In this document: one piece after another, positions 23,516-32,160 of the stretch
Layout: the number at the start of each line of letters is the position of its first letter
Position numbering within the stretch: the first letter of the stretch is position 1
Assembly: GCA_964344765.1 (NCBI GenBank)
Contig: CAYFOM010000006.1
Location: forward strand, 62,001 to 126,000
Direction: 5' to 3'
DNA length: 64,000 nt
DNA from: JACNIZ01 sp964344765
GTDB lineage: Bacteria > Planctomycetota > UBA1135
Program-made: the position numbers and the translations under genes
The notes under the pieces: model-generated
The model's database searches: none
What the model was told of the DNA's origin: nothing
Seen by the model: the letters and a program-made list of their open reading frames with translations, nothing else

Positions 23516-24733
23516 TTGTTGAGCTTCTTGCTGTTGGTGCCCTTGGTCGGCGCCGCCCTCGTGTACCTGGTGCCATCCGGGCCGCGAGCCACCGTGCTTG
23601 CCCGGCAATTTGCAACCGCAGTTGCTTGCCTGCAACTCCTCGGAGTTCTTTACTTGGGAAGCACCTTAGATTGGAGCAAAGGCGGTATCCAAGCTTTGCA
23701 AAGCTTTGCTTGGCCGCTAACCGACGGAGTGGATTTCAGTTTGGCCGTCGACGGCTTGAGCTGGCTGATGCTACTGCTCGGCGCTCTCGCATTACTGGGA
23801 GCGGTTGTCGCCCAACCCAGGACCGAGTCGGGCCCTTCCCCCTCGGACGCAAGCAATACTGCCCCGGCCGAAAACGCCCTTCTGTTGGCCGCCCACGGCT
23901 GTTTGGCCTTGGCCATACTCGCAACAAACCTTTACCCGTTGCTGCTTGCCGCGCAATTGATGATACTAATCATCTACGCCGGTTCCACCCGCTTGGGCTT
24001 AATCCTGAGTCAAGTGGCCTTGCTCGGCTTGATCGTTGGCTTCGGTGCGTATTATCACGCGTCGGCTTCGCAAGGGATCCAGGCGAGTGCCGACATCTAC
24101 GATCTGCAATCTCAAGCCGGGTCGTGGACGCTCACCAGCACACCGGAGCTCGGCGAAGGCTTCCCGATGTGGGCTTTGAGTTTGCAAGTGGTTTGCTGCG
24201 TGGCCCTGCTGGGAGTTTTCCCCTTCCATCGATTGCGCCCGCAAACGCTGAGCACCGACGCGGCGGACAATTCCAAAACCTCGACTGCTGCCGACCTCGC
24301 CGGCCATTTGCCTGCGATGCTCGCCGCCTACATGCTGATTCGATTTGTGTTGCCATTGGCTCCGGCCAGTATTGCTTCGGCAGCGCCATGGATGCTGGCG
24401 TGGGGCGGCGTTGGAATTGCATTTACTCTTTGGTCGCGCAATTTCAGCCAGCAACTCATTCCTTGCCTGATCTTGGCGTCGCTTGGAGCGACCACGTTGT
24501 CCGCACCCAGTTCCGCCGCAGCTGGACTCCTATTGTCGGCAATGTTTTTCCTAGCCGCCGACGTCACGCTCGGCCCGCTATTGCGCCGTGGCAAGGCGAA
24601 TACCAATCGAGTCGCTCAAGGCTTGGCAATCGTTCCGTTGGTATTGCTGCTCATCCTTCAGATCGCAACTCCCGGCATTTCCGCCACTCTTGAGGTGGTG
24701 CAACGAACGCTGATTGGGGAGGACCTCGGATGA
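23516..24733 (+). CDS. NuoM-like membrane protein, key charged residues missing
   Basis: 405 residues starting at TTG (the frame opens after a TAG at 23474 and has no ATG or GTG before it). About 11-12 membrane segments. The N-terminus (LSFLLLVPLVGAALVYLVP) and SLAVDGLSWLMLLLGALALLG (about 75-95) are clearly NuoM/MrpD-like. FPFHRLRP (235-242) and LAG...AAYMLIRF (261-277) match helix 7 of NuoM. However the conserved Glu of helix 5 is Gln147 (AAQLMIL), and the helix-7 Lys is gone. Shorter than NuoM (about 500). Proton pumping by the normal mechanism is unlikely. It overlaps the NuoN-like gene by 4 bases; no other complex I gene is in the window. Confidence 0.7.
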   Translation: MLSFLLLVPLVGAALVYLVPSGPRATVLARQFATAVACLQLLGVLYLGSTLDWSKGGIQALQSFAWPLTDGVDFSLAVDGLSWLMLLLGALALLGAVVAQPRTESGPSPSDASNTAPAENALLLAAHGCLALAILATNLYPLLLAAQLMILIIYAGSTRLGLILSQVALLGLIVGFGAYYHASASQGIQASADIYDLQSQAGSWTLTSTPELGEGFPMWALSLQVVCCVALLGVFPFHRLRPQTLSTDAADNSKTSTAADLAGHLPAMLAAYMLIRFVLPLAPASIASAAPWMLAWGGVGIAFTLWSRNFSQQLIPCLILASLGATTLSAPSSAAAGLLLSAMFFLAADVTLGPLLRRGKANTNRVAQGLAIVPLVLLLILQIATPGISATLEVVQRTLIGEDLG

Positions 24734-26094
24734 GCATCCTGAGTCAAATCCAAGCGCACGCACCGGAGTTGTTGGTGTTCCTGGCATGGATCGTGCATAG
24801 CCCGATGCCATCCGCTGCGGTGCGCGACGCCAATCGCCGACTAGGATTACTTGCTTTGGCATTGGCGATGACCGTTGCCGCATTACGAGTCTTTCAGGTT
24901 CCCGGCGTTCACCCCTGGCCGGCGACGTCGACGTTGTGGGAGTGGGCACGTGTTGACCGTTTCAGCGCACTCTTTCAATTCGCTCTGAGCTGGTCGGCAT
25001 TCGCTGCAATTGCTATGCGCCGTCAGCATGCAGCGGTCATTCTTGGATTCACTTGGACGGCTTGCCTGGCGGTTTCGTCGGTTCACTTATTTTTGACCTT
25101 GGCCGCCGTTGCTGCCGCCTTCCGCTTCCTGGCCGCCGCCGCTCACGGCGAAGAGCCGCACAGGCCGCCGCGCCTGACGTTGCTGGTATTTGTGTTTGCG
25201 ATCGCAAGCTTGGCGCTTAGCTGCAGCGCTCTGCACTACAGCGGTCTATCGATAGGCATGAGCCAAGACTGGCTGGATCAATCTGCCGGCGGAGGACTGG
25301 CAGCTTGGACCATCTTGAGCGCCAGCTTGGCGTGGTTGGGGCAATGGGCTTTGCGAAACTCGAACCAGCGTAGCCACCAAGTGAGTGCAGCTCCGGTTTT
25401 ATTGTTTGCCGTTTGGCTGAGGTTGACCACAGCGTTATTCGCCGGAGTCGTCGAAGGCAGTTCCGCCGAGGTGGGCAATGACACGATGCGACTGGTCCAA
25501 TCATTGGTCATCGTCGCGGCTCTGTTCATGGCGATCAGGGTGTTCAAAAGCGGCGGCGCAGCAACGTCTGATTTACCCGCAAATCCGTGGCAAGCCCGAA
25601 TCGCCGCCAGCGTGCCATTGCAGGTCGCCCTATGGCTCATCGCATCGGTCACTTTGGAACAAAATGCAGTGACCTCCGCCGCCCTGGCTGCATTAGTTTT
25701 TGCGCTGGCGACTCCAGCTCTCATGAGCTTTGTTTCCTCAGTCGATTCCAGCCCCGAATCCGGTCGAGGGCGGAGACTGGCTACCGCGTTGTGGTGGATC
25801 GCTCTATTGGCTTGGTTGGGCATGCCCATGACCGCCGGCGCCCACTCGCGTTGGCTCATGTTGACCTCCCTGTATGAACTCGGCGAATTGTGGTTGGTCG
25901 GAACTGCCGCCGTGATTTCGTTGGTCATGATGGCCCGTCTGCTGCCGACGGCAATTAACGGCCAAATTCGTTCCGAAAGTCGGGTTTCAGGTCTATTGAT
26001 CTCTGTGGCAGCGTTACTCCTGGTTGCAGGATTCCTCTACCCTGCTTTCCTCCACAGCCTGACCGAAGTAGGCAACGACGTCATTTTCTGGTAG
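24730..26094 (+). CDS. NuoN-like membrane protein, degenerate
   Basis: 454 residues, about 13 predicted membrane segments. Similarity to NuoN is faint but ordered: DRFSALFQFALSWSAFAAI (about 77-95) matches the start of the antiporter core, WLRLTTALFAGVVEGSSA (about 228-245) sits where NuoN has the Lys-containing helix and PFHxW..D.YEGAP loop, and LLAWLGMPMTAGAHSRWLMLTSL followed by ISLVMMARLL (about 360-410) matches the C-terminal GIPPTAGF and YYLRV region. The conserved Lys and the His-Pro-rich loop are lost. It starts inside the NuoM-like gene end (ATGA), so translation is coupled. It could be a structural or regulatory remnant of a complex I or Mrp-type module. Confidence 0.6.
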   Translation: MSILSQIQAHAPELLVFLAWIVHSPMPSAAVRDANRRLGLLALALAMTVAALRVFQVPGVHPWPATSTLWEWARVDRFSALFQFALSWSAFAAIAMRRQHAAVILGFTWTACLAVSSVHLFLTLAAVAAAFRFLAAAAHGEEPHRPPRLTLLVFVFAIASLALSCSALHYSGLSIGMSQDWLDQSAGGGLAAWTILSASLAWLGQWALRNSNQRSHQVSAAPVLLFAVWLRLTTALFAGVVEGSSAEVGNDTMRLVQSLVIVAALFMAIRVFKSGGAATSDLPANPWQARIAASVPLQVALWLIASVTLEQNAVTSAALAALVFALATPALMSFVSSVDSSPESGRGRRLATALWWIALLAWLGMPMTAGAHSRWLMLTSLYELGELWLVGTAAVISLVMMARLLPTAINGQIRSESRVSGLLISVAALLLVAGFLYPAFLHSLTEVGNDVIFW

Positions 26095-26190
26095 AACCGG
26101 ATTTTCCGGGACTATTCCGGACCGAAATACGTTGTTTGATTGGTCGGCCCGCGAGAGGCACCGGCTACCATTGATTTCCCGTCCGATTTG

Positions 26191-29100
26191 ATGTCCTCAT
26201 CCTTCTCCACCGATCCAGCAACCCACGACGACTTTCTCCGCGAGTCCGAACAGGTTCAAAGGCTTGTTTATGGCATAGTCGGGAATACCGCCGTCGCCGA
26301 CGACATTCTTCAGGAGGCATGGGTACGTGCTTTGGAACGTCCGCCTAGGCACACCGCAGCCGTGGGTGGGTGGTTTGCGCGAGTGGCGCGCAATTTGGCG
26401 GTGGATTGGTTCCGCAAAGAGAATCGCCTAGCTGGGCGCAAGGAGCACACCGAACCGGACGTGGTTGGAGTGGATGCAAGTCCGGAGGGCGTGGCCGCGC
26501 GAACGGAAACTAGCCACATGTTGTTGCATGCGGTCGGCAATCTCAGCGATCCCTACCGCACTGTGATCACCCTTCATTATTTGGAGGGCTTCACCGTATC
26601 GGAGGTTGCGCGAGAAACCGGGGTGCCGACCTCAACCGTGAGAACCCAGCTGATGCGCGGCCGCGAGCGTTTGGAAACCGCGTTGAACCAAAACATGGGA
26701 AGTCAATGGCAGGCACGTTTGATCGCCATGTTCCCGATGATTCAACCGTTACTGGGCCCGGTAGGGCCAAGCGCGGCCATTAGCGGATCCACTGCCTTGT
26801 CGAGCAAAACTGCGGTGCAGGCATGGGCGGCCATCGGTACCTTGGCGGTCTTGATTGGATCTGCGTGGGTTTGGTTCGGAGGGGAGAAAGAAGTGCCTCC
26901 ATCCATGGAAGCTGGAGTGACGACTAGCCATCCAACTTCCCAAGCTTCGTTTGCCGGCCTCGGCGGTCGTTTGGCCGACCCCTCACTTGACGTGGCTGGT
27001 GATGATTCCGGATTGGCAATGCCGATCATCGATCCAGAGGGATTGATTCAAGGACCGGTTCAAGCGCAGGCGATTCAACTCGGCCAAGGGTTCCGCGGTG
27101 CCGCCCAAGATTCTCCTTTGGGGGCATTGGTAGTGCTGGGTAACCCTGTTCCGCTGACGGTTCTCGATGGCGAGATTCAAATCCCGTCCACAATCCGCGG
27201 CCTGAATTGGATGCTGGAACTCCAGGCGGACGGTGTGGCAACCGAGCGGATGGGCTTGCGCGACTTCGTTGAATTGGAAAAAGGGTGGCAACCCAAACCC
27301 GCGCGCAAAATTAAGTTGCAGGTCAGCGATCGTGGGGTCGCCGGGATTGAAGGTGCCTACGTATTTATCGGATGCAAAGATTTGCGCAGCATTCACCCTG
27401 TGCAATGGAAAATTAGCGGAGCCGATGGTTGGGTCGAGTTCGAAGGCCTTCCGGAGGACAAGCTGCGTTGCTTAGCATTCCATCCCAATGGCGGGGTGAC
27501 TTCGGCGACTGAAGCCCAAATCAAGCAATACAGCGGTGCGCAATTCAGCAAATCCATTGATCACGGCATTGTTCCGATCTGGCTTGGGGCGGAGGCTGCG
27601 CGCGACCTCACCGCCGAAAAACTTTTTAGCTTCGTCTTTCCTTATGGTTCGGGTGCCGCCAAATTTAATGGATTTGTGCAAGCAGCCACCAGCTTCATCA
27701 TGCGGCAAAACCACCTGCGGGTGCCGCTGATCGATGGCGATTCCGATCCGAAAGACCACCCGTACCTGTTAACCGGCCAAGTCACCGCTTGGGGCGGCGG
27801 ACCTGCGCGCGATGCCATTGTGTTGGTCGAGTTCGCCGACGGCACGCACGGACGCGGTCAGCTCGGTGAGAATGGCATGCTCAAAATTCGCGCAGGAAAA
27901 GCCATCACTCGCCTCGCGATCATTGCTGCCGACAGTTTTGTTCGCGTCGATGAGTTAATTCCTGAAGTCGATGAACCGAAGACGGTGGACGTCGGCGTTT
28001 TGGTGATGAAAGCTCTTCCCACGGCATCGGTGGAAGTCATGGTGGAAGAGGCCCCGGAGGAATTGAATGGCGGGTTGACCGAAGTCGTGCACGCCGAACC
28101 TTGGTCTGCCGGGCCATCCTTGCCGCTTGCGGATTGGCCGACGGCGTTACTTCAATCCAGCCAGTGGTTGGAGCCGCGTAGAACTGCGCCGAACACTATT
28201 CAGTTTCGTGCGCCGGGAGCGGATTTACTGGGGCGGGCTTGGGTCCAGGTGGAGAGCGGCTTTGCCCATTACGTTTCGCTCAAGCCGAATAAGGTCGTCC
28301 AGCTGGAGTTGCCTAAGCGGTGCAATCTGCGCATTCAGGCTGCGGCTCCTTTTGCCAAGCCCGGCACCCCAATGGTGCTGCAGCGTAATCGGCGGTCAGA
28401 TGGCTTCACGGGTTTGCGTCCGGATGGCAGTCCGAAACGCATCGTGGCGTACGTTCAGGAGGATGGTCGCACCGTCGAGTTCTTCGATATCCCGCATGGT
28501 TCGTATTCGTTGGACACCTACCCGGTTTACTTAGAAGCGTTCACGATGGAGACCTTTATGGTTCATCCTGGGGACAATCTGATTACCATCGATGTGCCCC
28601 AGAGCGGAACCATGCGCCTTGAATTGCCAAACGAATGGCTGGGCGATGGCTGGTACCAAGTACGCCACGTTGATGCTGTGGGGACATCGGCGTCGCAGTC
28701 CACGAATCGCCGCCATTTTGGCTGGAATAGCGAGATTGAAATGGATTTGAAGCCCGGTCAATACGAGCTGACTGTTCAATTTGCTGGTGGCCTCCCGGTC
28801 TTGATTCCATTCACCATCTTGGAAGGGAACACTCATACGATTCGACCGGAGGTTTTACTTAGTCACATCCCATTGCGGATTGAAGCGGTGGCCGGTCGCG
28901 ACGTGAAGCGCGTGGTCGTCATCCTTCGCGGCGCGGATCATGCCAAGTGGTTCCGTCAGCGCGCTTCCTATCCAGCGCCTACCGGTGGTTTTGTGGTGAC
29001 GAACGGTACTCTGAAGTATCCGTCTCGGGCCGGCTGGATCCGCGATTGCGGCATCGATGCCACGGTGGATCTAAAAAACGCACCGCAAGATACGGTTCAT

Positions 29101-29457
29101 GTGATGGCATTAGATCAGCATGGCATCTGGAGCCATCCTGTGGCGGTGACCGTCGACCGCTTTAAACCCGGAAAAACCACTATTGTTCATCCCAAGTGGC
29201 CCACCGCTTTGGTTTTGGAACATCCACCCCATTGGGGCAAGTGGCGCAACGTATCCGTGGCTGGGTTTAAGTTGCTCGATCAACGGCTGCGCTTGCTGAA
29301 AGACGAAACTCCACTAACCCTAAGCGAAGGCGGCGATGTGGAACTACGCTTCACCTATATTGACGCGCACGGGAACAGCGTGGAAGTCAATGAGATGGTC
29401 CAGGTAGATCCCCTGAATCCGTTGCCGAGGTATTTCCCGATTCCGATCCCGGATTAA
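26191..29457 (+). CDS. ECF sigma factor fused to a transmembrane segment and large exported domain
   Basis: 1088 residues from the ATG at 26191 (MSSSFSTDPATHDDF); an in-frame start 51 bases earlier is less likely. Sigma region 2 is at about 16-80 (DDILQEAWVRALE, then WFARVARNLAVDWFRKENR), sigma region 4 at about 112-165 (LSDPYRTVITLHYLEGFTVSEVA, helix-turn-helix TGVPTSTVRTQLMRGRERL). One membrane helix (209-229) follows, then about 860 residues predicted outside the cytoplasm, rich in beta strands and resembling carboxypeptidase-regulatory-like and Ig-like repeats. The sigma part would be held at the membrane until released by proteolysis. Starts 96 bases after the NuoN-like gene; ends overlapping the FAD enzyme gene by 4 bases. 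Confidence 0.82.
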   Translation: MSSSFSTDPATHDDFLRESEQVQRLVYGIVGNTAVADDILQEAWVRALERPPRHTAAVGGWFARVARNLAVDWFRKENRLAGRKEHTEPDVVGVDASPEGVAARTETSHMLLHAVGNLSDPYRTVITLHYLEGFTVSEVARETGVPTSTVRTQLMRGRERLETALNQNMGSQWQARLIAMFPMIQPLLGPVGPSAAISGSTALSSKTAVQAWAAIGTLAVLIGSAWVWFGGEKEVPPSMEAGVTTSHPTSQASFAGLGGRLADPSLDVAGDDSGLAMPIIDPEGLIQGPVQAQAIQLGQGFRGAAQDSPLGALVVLGNPVPLTVLDGEIQIPSTIRGLNWMLELQADGVATERMGLRDFVELEKGWQPKPARKIKLQVSDRGVAGIEGAYVFIGCKDLRSIHPVQWKISGADGWVEFEGLPEDKLRCLAFHPNGGVTSATEAQIKQYSGAQFSKSIDHGIVPIWLGAEAARDLTAEKLFSFVFPYGSGAAKFNGFVQAATSFIMRQNHLRVPLIDGDSDPKDHPYLLTGQVTAWGGGPARDAIVLVEFADGTHGRGQLGENGMLKIRAGKAITRLAIIAADSFVRVDELIPEVDEPKTVDVGVLVMKALPTASVEVMVEEAPEELNGGLTEVVHAEPWSAGPSLPLADWPTALLQSSQWLEPRRTAPNTIQFRAPGADLLGRAWVQVESGFAHYVSLKPNKVVQLELPKRCNLRIQAAAPFAKPGTPMVLQRNRRSDGFTGLRPDGSPKRIVAYVQEDGRTVEFFDIPHGSYSLDTYPVYLEAFTMETFMVHPGDNLITIDVPQSGTMRLELPNEWLGDGWYQVRHVDAVGTSASQSTNRRHFGWNSEIEMDLKPGQYELTVQFAGGLPVLIPFTILEGNTHTIRPEVLLSHIPLRIEAVAGRDVKRVVVILRGADHAKWFRQRASYPAPTGGFVVTNGTLKYPSRAGWIRDCGIDATVDLKNAPQDTVHVMALDQHGIWSHPVAVTVDRFKPGKTTIVHPKWPTALVLEHPPHWGKWRNVSVAGFKLLDQRLRLLKDETPLTLSEGGDVELRFTYIDAHGNSVEVNEMVQVDPLNPLPRYFPIPIPD

Positions 29458-30593
29458 CAGGCGCCGGCCGATTGCAGCAATCGGTCGGGCAGCAACTGTT
29501 CGGCGTACGAGAATTGCGATGGTGTGTCGCTCATCCAGCTGGCGGCTAAGTCGCCGACTGCGGCGCCGCAGGTAATGCCGTGACCGCCCAAGCCCGCAAC
29601 CCAGTGCAGTCCTGGCAACCGTGGGTCGGGACCAACCACAAACAGCGGATCCGGTGCAAAGGTGCGCATACCGGCCCAGTAATGAGCGGCTCCGAGTTGT
29701 TCAAACCCGGGCAGCCAGCGGTCGGCTTTGACGGCAATTTCTTCGATGACCTCCTGCTGCGCCAGTTCGCCATTGGCGGCGTCTACGGGCTGCGTATCGC
29801 AGGCCGACATCAGCAGCCCGCCGCTTTCGGGGCGGAAGTAAAACTCGTCGCCGCCTAGCCAGACCACCGGTGCTTTGGGGTCGAGCTCGGGGATGCGAGC
29901 AGTGACTAGAATGTGACGGCGGATCGGTTGTAATTCCAGCGGGAAACCGGCTTGGTCGGCTAGATCGGCGGCCCAGCCGCCACCGGCGAGCACAACTTGA
30001 CCTGCGCGGATCACGCCTTCGTCTGTTGCGACGCCGACGATGCTGCCATTTTCAATTTCCAGTGCCCTGGCTTCGGTGCACAAGCGTACTTCTACGCCGC
30101 CTTGGCGGGCACCGCGCAAGAAGCCGCTGACGATGGCGTCGACGTCGAAAACGCCTTCCTCCGGGAAGAAACAGGCGTAGTTGGCGCGGTCGGCCAATTG
30201 CGGGTAATGGCGTCGCAGCTCTGACGGATCGACTACGGAGCCGCCTTCGGCACAGGCGGGGTCGGCCAGCCACGAAGCCAGCTCGGCACAGGTTCCGGCA
30301 GCCATGTCGTCGGTGGCGGCGAGGTAGAGGCCTACCGGGTCGATCAGCGGCGTTTCGCTGAACCCGGCAGGCGGGGCCTCGTAGAACCGCTTCGACCACA
30401 TGCCGAGGTCGTGCAACTGCGGCTCGGGGATCGCGGTGCGCAAAATCGCCGCATTTCGGCCAGTGGAATGCACGCCGGGGCCTTTTTCACGGTCCAGCAG
30501 CACCACGTTTTTCACGCCGCGCTGGGCAAGAAAGTAGGCCGTAGATGCACCGGCGATGCCGGCGCCAATGATTACCACAGTCTCGCTGCTCAT
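29454..30593 (-). CDS. FAD-dependent oxidoreductase, DAO family
   Basis: 379 residues from the ATG at 30593 (MSSETVVIIGAGIAGA); the longer frame to 30794 adds a Pro/Arg-rich stretch overlapping the divergent lipoprotein gene and is rejected. The FAD motif GAGIAGASTAYFLAQRG is at about 10-26 with VVLLDREKGPG after it. HSTGRNAAILR and the C-terminal WAGMRTFAPDPLFVVGP and GLGGHGITCGAAVG segments are typical of glycine/D-amino-acid/sarcosine oxidase relatives. No substrate can be assigned. No signal peptide, so probably cytoplasmic. Confidence 0.88.
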   Translation of the reverse strand: MSSETVVIIGAGIAGASTAYFLAQRGVKNVVLLDREKGPGVHSTGRNAAILRTAIPEPQLHDLGMWSKRFYEAPPAGFSETPLIDPVGLYLAATDDMAAGTCAELASWLADPACAEGGSVVDPSELRRHYPQLADRANYACFFPEEGVFDVDAIVSGFLRGARQGGVEVRLCTEARALEIENGSIVGVATDEGVIRAGQVVLAGGGWAADLADQAGFPLELQPIRRHILVTARIPELDPKAPVVWLGGDEFYFRPESGGLLMSACDTQPVDAANGELAQQEVIEEIAVKADRWLPGFEQLGAAHYWAGMRTFAPDPLFVVGPDPRLPGLHWVAGLGGHGITCGAAVGDLAASWMSDTPSQFSYAEQLLPDRLLQSAGAC

Positions 30594-30622
30594 GGCTCGC
30601 GGGGAGTTTAACCTATGGAACG

Positions 30623-32131
30623 ATGATTCAAATCCACCTTCCGGATTCTTTCGCCGATTGGCGGCGATTTTTAGTGATTGCGGCGCTTGGGTCGGCGTCG
30701 TTGGGGTTGGCTGCATGCCACGCACCCGAAGGCGGCCACGACCCGGCGAACTTCGGCAAAAGCGGGGCAGCGGAGCGGGCCAATGAATTGCCAAGTCTCG
30801 ATGAGCCTGAGATCGTCGAGGAGCCGATCTTGGCCGATGCTCAGGAACCGCAGCCGGCCGAGGAGGATGGCTTCGACTTGTTCGAGGACGAATATGAAAA
30901 CCCGGCCGATTCCGGCGAGTCGTTTACTCAGCAGGTTTTGGACGAGCGCGTGGCGTGGATCTTGCCAAAGGTCGAAGAGATTCGCGGTCAGAAATTTAAG
31001 CATGACGTGCCGGCCGGCATGCAGTCGGCGGATCAGTTCATTGACTTTGCGATGACCGAGTTTGAGCACGAGTATGGCTTTGAAGAATTCGCCGCGATGG
31101 GCGAGGCGTATCGTTTGCTTGGGCTGATCGATCCGGATATGGATTTGCTGAAAACGACGATGGACTTGTTGAAGTCTCAGGTCGGCGGCTACTACGACCC
31201 GAAGACCAAGTCGTTCTACATGATCGATAGTTTCAAGCAGGGCGCGATGGCTGACATCATCTTGGCGCACGAGTTGACTCACGCGCTGGATGATCAGATT
31301 TACGACCTGCAGAAAATGATGAGCGTTGCCAAAGACAACGCCGACTACGAGTTTGCCGTGCGCACCGTTGCCGAAGGCAGTGCTACGTCGCTGATGAACC
31401 TGTTTGCCATTCAGGGCTTGGTCGGCGGTTGGCTTGAGCTCGACGCGAGCAGCATGACGGCGATGATGGGGCAGCAGGCTGAATCCATCCGCGAGGCGCC
31501 GCCGTTTTTGATTATTTCGCTGACCTTGCCTTACTTGGAAGGGAACAAGTTAATGACGCGAGAAGACGACATGATCGTCGCGACGATGGCGGTGCCGAAG
31601 CAGGAGGATATTGACTACGCGTTCGCCAACCCGCCGCGCTCCAGCGAGCAAGTCTTGCACATGGAGAAGTATTGGGACGAGGACAAGCGTGACGAACCGA
31701 CCTTGTTGGATCTGCCTGATTTGTCGTCGATTTTGGGTGACGGTTGGAAGTTGGAATCCAAAAACGTGCTCGGTGAATTGGGCTGCTTCATCATCACCGA
31801 AAAGAACATTCCCGATCTGTCCACCGCCCAAGGTCAAATCGCCGGCAAGTGGACCAACGCCGCAGCCAGCGGTTGGGACGGCGATCTTTACCAAAGCTAT
31901 GTCGGCCCCGATAACGCGCGCGTTTTGCAGTGGACTACGTTGTGGGATAGCGACGCCGATGCGGCTGAATTCCATAAAGCTTTGGACGATGTCACCAGTC
32001 ATAGCAATCGCTTCATGACGGCGATTCAAAGTTCCGGCCCGGTGGTCGTCGTGACCTTCGCCAACAAAGGCGGAGAAAAATCCGTCGCCAAGATCCTGTT
32101 GGATCCGCCGACTTTGGAGCGCAATCCCTAA
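30623..32131 (+). CDS. Lipoprotein with HExxH metallopeptidase-like domain
   Basis: 502 residues. A signal region ends in the lipobox LAAC (Cys32), followed by an acidic, disordered-looking linker (about 45-100). HELTHALDD at 216-224 gives the zinc motif; Glu251 in VAEGSA, 31 residues on, is a likely third ligand, as in gluzincins. VGGYYDPKTKSFYMID (187-202) just before it resembles the strand-loop lining the active site of this uncharacterised planctomycete/deltaproteobacterial peptidase-like family. It should sit on the periplasmic or outer face. It is divergent from the FAD enzyme and 29 bases before the gamma-glutamyltransferase gene, with which it may form an operon. Confidence 0.75.
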   Translation: MIQIHLPDSFADWRRFLVIAALGSASLGLAACHAPEGGHDPANFGKSGAAERANELPSLDEPEIVEEPILADAQEPQPAEEDGFDLFEDEYENPADSGESFTQQVLDERVAWILPKVEEIRGQKFKHDVPAGMQSADQFIDFAMTEFEHEYGFEEFAAMGEAYRLLGLIDPDMDLLKTTMDLLKSQVGGYYDPKTKSFYMIDSFKQGAMADIILAHELTHALDDQIYDLQKMMSVAKDNADYEFAVRTVAEGSATSLMNLFAIQGLVGGWLELDASSMTAMMGQQAESIREAPPFLIISLTLPYLEGNKLMTREDDMIVATMAVPKQEDIDYAFANPPRSSEQVLHMEKYWDEDKRDEPTLLDLPDLSSILGDGWKLESKNVLGELGCFIITEKNIPDLSTAQGQIAGKWTNAAASGWDGDLYQSYVGPDNARVLQWTTLWDSDADAAEFHKALDDVTSHSNRFMTAIQSSGPVVVVTFANKGGEKSVAKILLDPPTLERNP

Positions 32132-32160
32132 TTCGTTGACCTCGGAAACTGCTTGACTCG

